From: JAKSPM01 sp964450645
GTDB lineage: Bacteria > Bacillota > Clostridia > Oscillospirales > Oscillospiraceae
Reading direction: 5' to 3'
NCBI GenBank assembly: GCA_964450645.1
Contig: CAYVEB010000006.1
Coordinates: 1-61,940, forward strand
DNA: 61,940 nt
How positions within the stretch are numbered: position 1 is the first letter of the stretch; each line of letters opens with the position of its first letter. A model generated the notes under the pieces. That model was given only the letters and a program-made list of their open reading frames with translations. It was not told where the DNA came from and did not search any database. Both the position numbers and the translations under genes were made by a program. This document shows, piece by piece, positions 1-6,101 of the stretch.

Positions 1-10
1 AATTCCTATA

Positions 11-256
11 ATGAGCACTACACCGCACGCCACAAAGCAACTTGCTGCGCGGGGAATTGCTGAGAAAGATGCCAAGGAATTTCTTGACAATGCCTTGTTT
101 GCAACAAAACAACGTAATGGTGAGCAATTCGTATTTTATTCAGAATATGGATTTGCCGTTGTAAGTGTGAGCGGAGAACTGAGGACAGCAGGAACTCTTG
201 ACAGTGGTGGAAAAGTGCTTTTCGAAGAGGTGAAAAAATATGTTACCAGTAGTTAG
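11..256 (+). CDS. C-terminal part of a phage minor-head-type protein (probably partial at the window edge)
   Basis: The frame stays open to the first base of the window, so the ATG at 11 may be internal and the gene may begin upstream. The 81 residues open with HATKQLAARGIAEKDAKEF and alternate charged strands (GEQFVFYSEYGFAVVS). This pattern recalls the C-terminal nuclease-like (PBECR-type) tail of phage SPP1-gp7-like minor head proteins. It overlaps the following small Cys-rich gene by 17 bases. The same pairing, head-protein tail then Cys-rich protein, recurs at 939-1693, which supports a phage origin. The family call is inference from pattern and context. Confidence 0.45.
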   Translation: MSTTPHATKQLAARGIAEKDAKEFLDNALFATKQRNGEQFVFYSEYGFAVVSVSGELRTAGTLDSGGKVLFEEVKKYVTSS

Positions 257-416
257 CAATACGCATTTCTGCCCTTTGCTAAATAAGGAAATTGAAGACG
301 GATACTGCTGGGAATTGAGTAATCTTGGCACGGATGATGTGCTAATCGATGGCGATATAATAGAAGATTGGGATAAGGCTTACAGTATATGTGATAAATG
401 CGAGTGGTACTGTTAG
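240..416 (+). CDS. Small Cys-rich phage-type protein (58 aa), paralogue of 1511-1693
   Basis: An ATG inside the end of the preceding gene opens a 58-codon frame, MLPVVSNTHFCPL... ending CDKCEWYC. Cysteines at about residues 11, 23, 51, 54 and 58 include a CxxC pair, suggesting a small metal-binding fold. The protein lines up with the one at 1511-1693: both have CP-(x)-I near the N-terminus, a DG(x)C pair, an acidic middle and a terminal CxxCxW. Acidic residues are abundant (IDGDIIEDWDK). I do not know a named family. Its position directly behind a head-protein tail suggests a structural or morphogenesis-linked phage gene. Confidence 0.55.
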   Translation: MLPVVSNTHFCPLLNKEIEDGYCWELSNLGTDDVLIDGDIIEDWDKAYSICDKCEWYC

Positions 417-507
417 GGTATAGCGCATAATTGTAAAATCTACACTTACACGAGGGCACGATGCAAGGCACCATGCTTTTTAAATGCGAAGAAAGGAGGT
501 CGTCAGG

Positions 508-852
508 ATGGCGAAGGATGATTACCATGTGATCGTGTACCGGATTTTGGCGTATTTGTACGCATGTTTGAAGAGCGGTGAACCGGTAGACATGGAGTAT
601 TTGACTTATGGCACGAAAGCTTTCCCGGTCAATGAATCCTACTGGTCGTATATTATTACGACTCTTGCAGAAAGCGGCTATGTCCGAGGCGTGTGCTTTA
701 TCCCAATACTTGGGCAGGGGGAAAAAGGAATAAAAAGAATGGACAATATACAAATCACTCCGGCCGGGATAGAATATCTGAGAGACAATTCAGCGATGAA
801 AAAAGCCAAGGAATTTTTGACAGGGCTCAAAGAAATAATTCCCGGATTGTAA
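508..852 (+). CDS. YjcQ-family phage protein
   Basis: The protein begins MAKDDYHVIVYRILAYLYAC and ends with an ITPAGIEYL...AMKKAKEFL segment. This is the arrangement of YjcQ-like proteins of Firmicute prophages: a small winged-helix-like domain followed by a C-terminal helix. I chose the ATG at 508 because AAAGGAGG lies 8-15 bases upstream; an in-frame ATG at 484 would place that site inside the gene. It is 114 aa, the usual size. Its molecular function is not known. It sits between two terminator-like hairpins, so it is probably a single-gene unit within the prophage remnant. Confidence 0.75.
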   Translation: MAKDDYHVIVYRILAYLYACLKSGEPVDMEYLTYGTKAFPVNESYWSYIITTLAESGYVRGVCFIPILGQGEKGIKRMDNIQITPAGIEYLRDNSAMKKAKEFLTGLKEIIPGL

Positions 853-884
853 AAGTCTTGGCGAATAAAACTGGTTTAAGGTAT

Positions 885-913
885 GAGCACGATGCATACG
901 CACCGTGCTTTTC
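885..913 (+). terminator. Intrinsic terminator behind the YjcQ gene
   Basis: AGCACG pairs with CGTGCT across a 12-base loop and is followed by TTTTCTC. A degenerate relative of the same hairpin lies at about 455-476 (GGCACGATGC ... GCACCATGCTTTTT), with one stem mismatch, upstream of the YjcQ gene. Confidence 0.6.
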
Positions 914-938
914 TCATGCCATTTTTGGGGGCGATGCC

Positions 939-1514
939 ATGCGGCTGATGCAAGGCGACTGCCTGGAGCTGATGAAGGAGATCCCGGACGGGACCGTTGA
1001 CATGGAACGGAAAAAGGCGTATAATGAGAGCGCTGACAGGGAGCAATGGAAGAACTACAGGAATAGGCTGGGGAATGATATACCGTCTTCATTCAAAGAT
1101 TTTCAGACGCTGAAATACGAAGACGCGGAATCCTACAAGAATTTAGTTGATCTCTACAGATATAAGGGCAGGGTGCCGGAGGCAACGAAGCTGGATTATG
1201 AGCTTTACAAAAGAGTTAAGGCCACAGGCATTGTTGGAACGATCAGAATCCCGCCATATCCTATTGATGCAGATGCTCTTGAATTTAAAGATGAACATGG
1301 AAAGCGACATGGATGTTCGATTGAGGATGCCAGAAGTTATATTAAAAATGCAAAATGCAGTGTGAGACGGAAGCAATGGGATGGGTTTCATACAAACTAT
1401 TATTCTTTTGAAGGAACAACTTGTGTCAAAGACGATATCCATGCAATCAACACAGCGTATCCGGAAGAAGAGTACAAATCGATAAATCGAAAGATATTGG
1501 AGGTGTTCAGATGA
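939..1514 (+). pseudogene. Chimera: DNA methyltransferase N-terminus fused to a phage minor-head C-terminus
   Basis: The first 22 residues (MRLMQGDCLELMKEIPDGTV, then DM) are the start of a phage DNA methyltransferase, in which DM is normally followed by the catalytic DPPY loop. Here, at about base 1003, the frame passes straight into ERKKAYNESADREQWKNYRN, typical of the middle of a phage head-morphogenesis protein, and continues to a PBECR-like tail containing SIEDARSYIKNAK and NYYSFEG. No methyltransferase catalytic motif remains. The simplest reading is an in-frame deletion joining two prophage genes. A GGGGG stretch lies upstream of the ATG at 939. The stop overlaps the next start (ATGA). 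Confidence 0.6.
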
Positions 1515-1693
1515 CAACGATATACTGCCCCGTTATTCAAGGACAAATTGATGGAGATAGATGTCTTGAAATTTCTCTCGTCAGTGAAAACCAGATTAGC
1601 GAACGAGTTTTCGATGACAATGAAGATAAAATAGTGTGGAGTGAAGAGCAACGTCAAAAATGTCTAAATTGTAAATGGCACGCAGACAGTTAG
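1511..1693 (+). CDS. Small Cys-rich phage-type protein (60 aa), paralogue of 240-416
   Basis: The frame starts with the ATG that overlaps the previous stop and encodes MTTIYCPVIQGQIDGDRCLE through CLNCKWHADS. Cysteines at about residues 6, 18, 52 and 55 match those of the protein at 240-416, including the terminal CxxCxW. The two genes occupy the same place relative to a head-protein tail, so either the region carries a duplicated module or two phage fragments lie side by side. Function unknown; metal binding is inferred only from cysteine spacing. Confidence 0.55.
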   Translation: MTTIYCPVIQGQIDGDRCLEISLVSENQISERVFDDNEDKIVWSEEQRQKCLNCKWHADS

Positions 1694-1717
1694 AAAAGAA
1701 CAAAACGAATAAAGGCG

Positions 1718-1745
1718 AAAAGCACTGTCACACGGCAGTGCTTTT
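1718..1745 (+). terminator. Intrinsic terminator
   Basis: AAAAGCACTG pairs perfectly with CAGTGCTTTT around an 8-base loop and runs into TTTTC. It closes the minor-head / Cys-rich unit. Confidence 0.75.
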
Positions 1746-1793
1746 CTTATGCTATTTTTTGAGTATAGAAAAGTCTGAAAGGAGATTGTAGCC

Positions 1794-2213
1794 ATGGTTG
1801 TAAAACACCCGATTAAAACTATCAACTGCACAAACGGGGAACTGTTCGGAGTAATTGACACGCGGAGGAAGCTGCTGGGCACCTGCGAGCCGGTAATCAC
1901 GATATACCGGCAGGACAATCCCGTAAAAATCCTGGGCCGGACATCCTATGGCCTGAAAAGTTGGCATATCGGTATAGTTTTATGCGATTTGCAGTTAGCT
2001 AAAGATATGGATTATGACCGCATCAAGCAGGTCACTGGCTTCGAGATGGCGGCTGATGTGCTGGTCGGCGGGAACGCGCCCGGAGAGTATGTCGCGGAGC
2101 GGATCAGGCTCCGGGACCTGTACCCCGAATGGATTGATCCCAGGGACATGTGGAGGTTCAGCACGGAGGACCAGGCGGAGATTGATGAGCTTTTGGCCCT
2201 GCGTAATATTTAA
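1794..2213 (+). CDS. Hypothetical phage-region protein (139 aa)
   Basis: The start ATG follows GAAAGGAGATTGTAGCC. The protein is basic at its N-terminus (MVVKHPIKTINCTNGELFGV) and acidic at its C-terminus. It shows neither a signal peptide nor a membrane segment, and I recognise no motif. It stands alone between a terminator at 1718-1745 and the promoter of the ribbon-helix-helix gene at 2221. Its strong ribosome site and lack of internal stops argue that it is a real gene. Its surroundings suggest phage or integrative-element origin. Confidence 0.6.
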   Translation: MVVKHPIKTINCTNGELFGVIDTRRKLLGTCEPVITIYRQDNPVKILGRTSYGLKSWHIGIVLCDLQLAKDMDYDRIKQVTGFEMAADVLVGGNAPGEYVAERIRLRDLYPEWIDPRDMWRFSTEDQAEIDELLALRNI

Positions 2214-2220
2214 AAAATGC

Positions 2221-2257
2221 TTGACTTTTGCACGTACACAATGTATTATATATGTAC
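2221..2257 (+). promoter_or_regulatory. Promoter with an operator-like palindrome for the RHH gene
   Basis: TTGACT (2221-2226), a 17-base spacer and TATTAT (2244-2249) form a near-consensus sigma-A promoter. CGTACA (2233-2238) and TGTACG (2252-2257) are exact inverted repeats flanking the -10 box. Repressor binding there would block RNA polymerase, so autoregulation by the downstream ribbon-helix-helix protein is a natural inference. Confidence 0.65.
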
Positions 2258-2279
2258 GGGCAAAAGTGAGGTGATAAAT

Positions 2280-2456
2280 TTGTCCCCAAGAACAGGTAGG
2301 CCAACCAGTAACAAAAAAACTGAACGATTAGAAATCCGTCTTACACCGCAGGAAATGAAGGATTTGCAAGATTGCGCCGATAAAATGGGATCAACTAAAA
2401 CCGAAGTTATTAACAAAGGTGTTCAGTTGGTAAAGGCTGAGTTGGATAAAAAGTGA
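2280..2456 (+). CDS. Ribbon-helix-helix (CopG/Arc-like) regulator
   Basis: I chose the TTG at 2280 because GTGAGGTGATAA lies just upstream and the alternative ATG at 2217 lies before the promoter. The 58-aa product has a basic arm (SPRTGRPTSNKKTE), a beta strand ERLEIRLTP, and two helices around KDLQDCADKMG and TKTEVINKGVQLVKAEL. This is the ribbon-helix-helix layout of plasmid and prophage repressors and antitoxins. No toxin gene follows; a terminator overlaps the stop codon. It probably represses its own promoter through the palindrome at 2233-2257. Confidence 0.75.
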   Translation: MSPRTGRPTSNKKTERLEIRLTPQEMKDLQDCADKMGSTKTEVINKGVQLVKAELDKK

Positions 2457-2492
2457 AATGCTCACCGTCCGGCTAAAGATCAGTGAGCATTT
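2456..2492 (+). terminator. Terminator overlapping the RHH stop codon
   Basis: AAATGCTCAC (2456-2465) pairs exactly with GTGAGCATTT (2483-2492) across a 17-base loop. The stem includes the last base of the stop codon. Confidence 0.65.
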
Positions 2493-2509
2493 CTAAACTA
2501 CCAGAGGTT

Positions 2510-2545
2510 TCCCAACTGGATAAATCTATTCTATCACAGTTGGGA
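2510..2545. repeat. Inverted repeat upstream of the 70-aa gene
   Basis: TCCCAACTG (2510-2518) and CAGTTGGGA (2537-2545) are perfect inverted repeats separated by 18 AT-rich bases. There is no T-run, so it may be an operator or attachment-type site rather than a terminator. Confidence 0.45.
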
Positions 2546-2604
2546 CCCTCAATCAAGTAAAATTTTGAAAGGGGGTTTTATTTATGGTAGAGCATAGCGT
2601 TTAA

Positions 2605-2817
2605 ATGAAGCTGGAGGAAGTGCTTCATTTATCGGATCACCTGGAAGGACTTGCCTTCGTGCTGTACGATTCGATGGCGAACGGCCTTGGAGAAACAGAC
2701 CGGAAGCTGTCAAACGCCTCTTCGCTTTTGCTGGATGTGGCGGTGGAAGTGCGGGAACATTTGAATGAGCTTGTCAACGAAGTCCATATTTTGAAGAAGG
2801 GGGAGGATGCGGCATGA
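2605..2817 (+). CDS. Small prophage-type helical protein (70 aa)
   Basis: The product, MKLEEVLHLSDHLEGLAFVL..., is almost entirely helical and acidic, and I know no name for it. The ribosome site GAAAGGGGG serves an ATG at 2584 that reads only six codons (MVEHSV) before a TAA abutting this gene's ATG (TAAATG). Translation is therefore probably coupled to that six-codon leader, or a small deletion removed a longer N-terminus. The stop overlaps the ATG of the Bro-N gene at 2814, so the two belong to one transcript. Confidence 0.55.
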   Translation: MKLEEVLHLSDHLEGLAFVLYDSMANGLGETDRKLSNASSLLLDVAVEVREHLNELVNEVHILKKGEDAA

Positions 2818-3474
2818 ACGACTTGCAGGTTTTCAGCAACCCCGAATTTGGGGAAATCAGGACGCTAACCTTTGAAGGGGAACCGTGGTTTGTCGGGAAA
2901 GATGTTGCGGTTGCGTTGGGATATGCTGATTCTAAAAAATGCCCTTAAAGCCCATGTGGATAGGGAAGATAAAAGGGGGTGGCAAATCACCACCCCCGGC
3001 GGTGAACAGCAAATGACCGTCATTAATGAATCCGGCTTGTATGCCCTGATTTTTGGTTCTAAGCTGGAAAGCGCTAAGAAATTCAAACGCTGGGTAACGC
3101 ATGAGGTTCTTCCCGCTATCCGCAGGACTGGCGCTTACAGCATGAACCCGCAGCGGCGGGAACTGACCTTGGATGATTACATGAAAGCGGCCCAACTTGC
3201 GGCCACCTGCCGGAATGAGCGGTTGCCCTATGTGTTGGGTTTTTTGGAACAGGCGGGATTCAACATTCCCAAGGTTCAGGCCCCGGCGCAAGCGTCCATT
3301 GAAGGCTCTGTTGATTGTGGGCTGATTCAAAGGCTGATGGACGAAGCGGGTATTTCTCAAGAGGAACTTTCCCGCCGCACAAACATTTGCAAAGCGTCTT
3401 TGAGTTATTACCGGCGTGGGATTCACAAGCCGCCCCGTGAACGCTATCAAATTATTATCAACGCACTAACTTAA
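2814..3474 (+). pseudogene. Bro-N antirepressor with C-terminal HTH, frameshifted
   Basis: The first frame reads MNDLQVFSNPEFGEIRTLTF and PWFVGKDVAVALGYADSKK, then stops at 2948. The next frame takes over without loss (ALKAHVDREDKRG, ESGLYALIFGSKLESAKKF, VLPAIRRTG). Removing one A from the six-A run at 2934-2939 restores a single protein of about 219 aa. This is a Bro-N antirepressor domain followed by a linker and an XRE-like helix-turn-helix (ISQEELSRRTNICKASLSYY) in place of the usual KilA-C or ANT domain. It is either a recent knock-out or a homopolymer sequencing error. Such proteins control prophage induction. A terminator follows at once. Confidence 0.75.
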
Positions 3475-3482
3475 CGATGATG

Positions 3483-3518
3483 AAACCACCGCTGGCCTTC
3501 TGGTCGGTGGTGGTTTTT
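3483..3518 (+). terminator. Terminator after the Bro-N gene
   Basis: AAACCACC pairs with GGTGGTTT and is followed by further T residues. Confidence 0.75.
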
Positions 3519-3602
3519 CATACCCAAATTCGCCTTTTTCGCATTGCAGGCGGTAAAGAACAAGATTCATTCGTGGTTCGTCACCCACGGAAAACAACGG
3601 AA

Positions 3603-3836
3603 ATGAAAGGATGGTACGCTATAAAGAAAGAAGATTTGCTTGGAATGGGCTTGACGGAAGAGCAGGCAAAACTCGGTAATGGTTCGGGGCGTTTATGGAT
3701 ACCATTGCCGCATTGTCTGTCGGCGTTCCGGCTCTTTATGAGGAAATCGTGCTGTTCCTTTGGCGGGCTCTGGATGGCAGGTCTGTCTCTGCACGGTAAA
3801 GACGCAAATAGCCTTAAAGACGCAAATAGCCTTTGA
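3603..3836 (+). pseudogene. Possible truncated phage scaffold-like fragment
   Basis: The frame opens MKGWYAIKKEDLLGMGLTEE, QAKL. This faintly resembles the N-terminus of phage GP20-like scaffolding proteins, where a short helix with GLTEEQ recurs. The remainder (from about 3680) is Cys- and Leu-rich with no recognisable fold and runs into a tandem repeat at 3798, so the gene is probably cut off there. No good ribosome site is visible. I list it as a remnant only. Confidence 0.25.
3798..3833. repeat. 18-bp tandem duplication inside the transposase stub
   Basis: AAAGACGCAAATAGCCTT occurs twice back to back (3798-3815 and 3816-3833). On the reverse strand the unit is in frame with the transposase, and the junction between the two copies creates a TAA. 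Confidence 0.9.
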
Positions 3837-3942
3837 TCGTGGAAGGATTGAGATCATATTTTACTGCTGCTTCTTCCACAGTCAGTTCCCGGTCATAGAT
3901 GCGCTTAGCGATGTCCAGTCGTTCATCTTTCGTGTACTTCAT
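3814..3942 (-). pseudogene. Truncated IS3/IS150-type transposase OrfA
   Basis: The reverse-strand ATG at 3942 opens MKYTKDERLDIAKRIYDREL and continues with a helix-turn-helix (EEAAVKYDLNPSTIKGYLRL). This is the usual N-terminus of the small OrfA protein of IS3-family elements, whose YLRLYR motif follows the recognition helix. The reading frame ends after 42 residues at a TAA generated by the tandem duplication. Past the second copy it regains YLRLYRA and then loses similarity. The catalytic OrfB is absent, so the element cannot move by itself. Confidence 0.7.
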
Positions 3943-4056
3943 TGGCAAACCTTCTGTACAGCGGGGAATGCTCCCTGTCCATCGTTGAATTTGATCTGTG
4001 GTACCATTATATCAACGTGTCCAGTTTTTGCACCCCCGTGTCCAGTTTTAGTTTAC
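3814..4056 (-). mobile_element. Remnant of one end of an IS3-like insertion sequence
   Basis: Behind the OrfA start lies the element's leader and outer end. On the reverse strand ACTGGACAC appears twice (from about 4048 and 4025), separated by GGGGTGCAAAA, and GATATAAT forms a -10 box before the gene. Repeated CTGGACA boxes are common in the termini of IS3-type elements. The inner boundary is lost in the phage remnant near 3790. The right boundary at about 4056 is an estimate from the end of the repeats. Confidence 0.5.
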
Positions 4057-4083
4057 CACTTCACCTTGGCGCGTTTCTTGACC

Positions 4084-4215
4084 TTGTGCTTTGGGGAAAA
4101 ATTGTTTATAATAATGTCTGCTGAATAAACCGCATGGCGGATTATTCGCGCGGCATCTGCCGCACAATTCAATAAAATTGGCTATTGTTACAATACGCAA
4201 GGGTTTTGAATATTA
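4084..4215 (+). ncRNA. Dispersed promoter-plus-hairpin element, copy 1
   Basis: TTGTGC (4084-4089), 17 bases and TATAAT (4107-4112) form a promoter. The 25 bases at 4102-4126 are identical to 44100-44124. Downstream come a CCGC/GCGG hairpin (4130-4140) and a GCGGCA-TC-TGCCGC hairpin (4150-4163), both preserved in the second copy by a wobble pair. A GTTACAAT box follows near 4188-4196. There is no ribosome site or sizeable frame in the element. It could be a small RNA or a leader RNA; its function is unknown to me. Confidence 0.45.
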
Positions 4216-4277
4216 GAATCCGAAACTCTTGCACCAGAACAAAGCCGATATGCCTGAAAAGCCGAGGCTTTTCGGTC

Positions 4278-4306
4278 TTGCGGCTTTGCTTGGTACGCAT
4301 TATAAT
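4278..4306 (+). promoter_or_regulatory. Promoter of ymdB
   Basis: TTGCGG (4278-4283) and TATAAT (4301-4306) are 17 bases apart, 35 bases before the ymdB start. Just upstream, AAAGCCGAGGCTTTTCGG contains a short hairpin. Confidence 0.6.
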
Positions 4307-4341
4307 AGAAGCGAGAAAACGATAGCGTTTGGAGGACTTCT

Positions 4342-5115
4342 ATGGATATTCGTGTTCTTGCGGTCGGTGATGTGGTGTCCAAGTCGGGGGTGCAGTTTTT
4401 ATCGCGGCATCTGCCGGCGTTAAAGCGCCATTACGCGGTGGACTTTTGCGTGGTCAATGGGGAAAACGCGGCGGTGTTGGGCATTCAGCCCGCCCAGGCG
4501 GAGGAAATCTTTGCCGCGGGCGCCGACGTCATCACCATGGGGAACCACACCTGGGGCAAACGGGAGATCGTGCCGTTTATGGAGGACTGCCCATATCTGC
4601 TGCGCCCGGCCAATTTTCCGCCCCAGCAGCCGGGCATCGGCTGGAAGGTCTATGACGCCCGGTTCGGAGCGGTGGCAGTGATCGATCTGATCGGCCGGGT
4701 GGGGATGGACTACACGCCGGACAACCCGTTTTTGTGCGTGGAGCGGATTTTAAAAGAAATCGACACGCAATTGATTTTTGTGGAACTGCACGCCGAGGCG
4801 ACGTCTGAAAAATTGGCTATGGGCTATATGCTCGACGGCCGGGTAAGCGCCGTCTGGGGGACCCATACCCATGTGCCCACGGCGGACCAGCAGATTTTGC
4901 CCAAGGGGACGGGGTATGTGACGGATTTGGGCATGACCGGGCCGCGGTGGTCGGTGCTGGGTATTCAGCCGGAGTTGTCGATCCGCAAATTCCGCGGCGA
5001 TCTGCCGAGGAGATATGAGCCGGCGCCCGGAGATTGCAAGCTGGAAGGCGTTTTGTTCACCTGCGATACCCAGACGGGCCTGTGTACGGATACAGAACGC
5101 GTAATTATTTTTTGA
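4342..5115 (+). CDS. ymdB: YmdB-family dimetal phosphodiesterase (TIGR00282)
   Basis: The 257-aa product carries the complete metal-site motif set of the YmdB family: VGDVV near residue 10, NGENAA at 39-44, MGNHTWG at 66-72, a later ELHAE and GTHTHVPTAD near 172-181. YmdB proteins hydrolyse cyclic nucleotides and affect sporulation, motility and biofilm choice in Bacillus. Length and motif order are normal. GGAGGA lies 6 bases before the ATG, and a promoter precedes it. It is transcribed alone, ending at the strong hairpin at 5296. In many Firmicutes the gene follows rny (RNase Y); that neighbour is not here, and instead an IS remnant and the dispersed element lie upstream. Confidence 0.9.
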   Translation: MDIRVLAVGDVVSKSGVQFLSRHLPALKRHYAVDFCVVNGENAAVLGIQPAQAEEIFAAGADVITMGNHTWGKREIVPFMEDCPYLLRPANFPPQQPGIGWKVYDARFGAVAVIDLIGRVGMDYTPDNPFLCVERILKEIDTQLIFVELHAEATSEKLAMGYMLDGRVSAVWGTHTHVPTADQQILPKGTGYVTDLGMTGPRWSVLGIQPELSIRKFRGDLPRRYEPAPGDCKLEGVLFTCDTQTGLCTDTERVIIF

Positions 5116-5295
5116 TGGGAAAGGGGTTATTAAGGCGCGCCGCTGTATGGTGTAAAATAATACCGATAAACACAGAATCGGCGGGAAACCTTGATTTTTC
5201 AGGGCCTAACTCTTGACACTACCCCTGCGCAGGAATCGACGGCAGCAAAAGCAACGGCCGAAAAATGTACAACAGCAGGAACAGAAGAGGTAAAA

Positions 5296-5336
5296 AACTT
5301 GTGCGGGAGCGCATTCTCTGCGCTCCCGCACAAGTT
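5296..5336. terminator. Long perfect hairpin between ymdB and the glycolipid operon
   Basis: An 18-bp perfect stem begins AACTTGTGCGGGAGCG and closes on a 5-base loop TTCTC. It lies between convergent genes (ymdB from the left, the PAP2 gene from the right). Five A residues precede it, so on the reverse strand it ends in a T-run and acts as a terminator for that operon; on the forward strand no T-run follows. Apart from this hairpin I see nothing in 5116-5417. Confidence 0.75.
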
Positions 5337-5417
5337 GAATCTGTGGCTTATTTTGATGAGTAAACCTTGTTCATACTGCCCATTTGATATCCCAAATTTT
5401 GGTTTCATCGCTTAAAT

Positions 5418-6101
5418 TCATTTCTCCTGTGCCGCACATGCAGTTTGCTTGGCCTTTTTGCGGCCAAGAACATAAACTAAAACATATCCAACGGCACATA
5501 CAGGCACCGCCGCTATGATGTCCAGCACCGAGTGCTGTTTGAGCATGACAGTTGACAAGCAGATCAGAAAGCCTACGATGCAGAATGCCCATCTCCATCC
5601 TCTGCTCTGAAACCGCTTTGTGTCAAAAGCTGCAAAAACTACCGCAAGGGAGCCGATCACATGCAGGGAGGGACAAACATTTGTATTGGTGTCGAATTCA
5701 TACAAAAAGGAAAGAATTCGCGTAAAAATATTGTCCCTCGCAAATGTTTCCGGCCGAAGCTCCTGACAGGTTGGATAAATCAGATAAATAATGATCGTGA
5801 CCGTATAGGTGATTATAATAAAACGCATCATCCTCTTAAATGCGTCTACATCAAAGAGCAGGGTGTACAGATGCATCCCCACAAGAAATACGAACCAGAA
5901 TAGGTATGGAATCAGAAAAAACTCGCAAAATGGGATCAGGTCATCCAGCGCGCAATACATCACATGATATGACTTTACTTGGTAAAATCGCTCCACAAAT
6001 AAAAACAGCAGACCTTGTACTGGCCAGTAGAGCAGCAACTTCAAATGACGAAATTCATCAGTATTTAATTTGTTAAGCCGAAAGGTGCGGTAATCGATCA
6101 T
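5418..6101 (-). CDS. PAP2-superfamily membrane phosphatase
   Basis: The 227-aa protein has about six hydrophobic segments. In its C-terminal half it has NVCPSLHVIGSLAVV and KQHSVLDIIAAVPV, the second and third signature blocks of the PAP2/phosphatidic acid phosphatase family, with catalytic histidines in PSLHV and KQHSVLD. It is likely to dephosphorylate a lipid phosphate at the membrane. Its start overlaps the stop of the glycosyltransferase gene by 4 bases (ATGA), so it is the last gene of a three-gene reverse-strand operon for glycolipid or envelope lipid synthesis. Base composition is poorer in GC than the genes from 8.8 kb onward, hinting at transfer. Confidence 0.8.
   Translation of the reverse strand: MIDYRTFRLNKLNTDEFRHLKLLLYWPVQGLLFLFVERFYQVKSYHVMYCALDDLIPFCEFFLIPYLFWFVFLVGMHLYTLLFDVDAFKRMMRFIIITYTVTIIIYLIYPTCQELRPETFARDNIFTRILSFLYEFDTNTNVCPSLHVIGSLAVVFAAFDTKRFQSRGWRWAFCIVGFLICLSTVMLKQHSVLDIIAAVPVCAVGYVLVYVLGRKKAKQTACAAQEK

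Noticed and set aside
4112..4126. Four-codon frame MSAE followed by a stop in both copies of the dispersed element
   Set aside because: The ATG is only two bases past the -10 box, so it would lie outside the transcript. The shared stop (TAA in one, TGA in the other) is probably chance.
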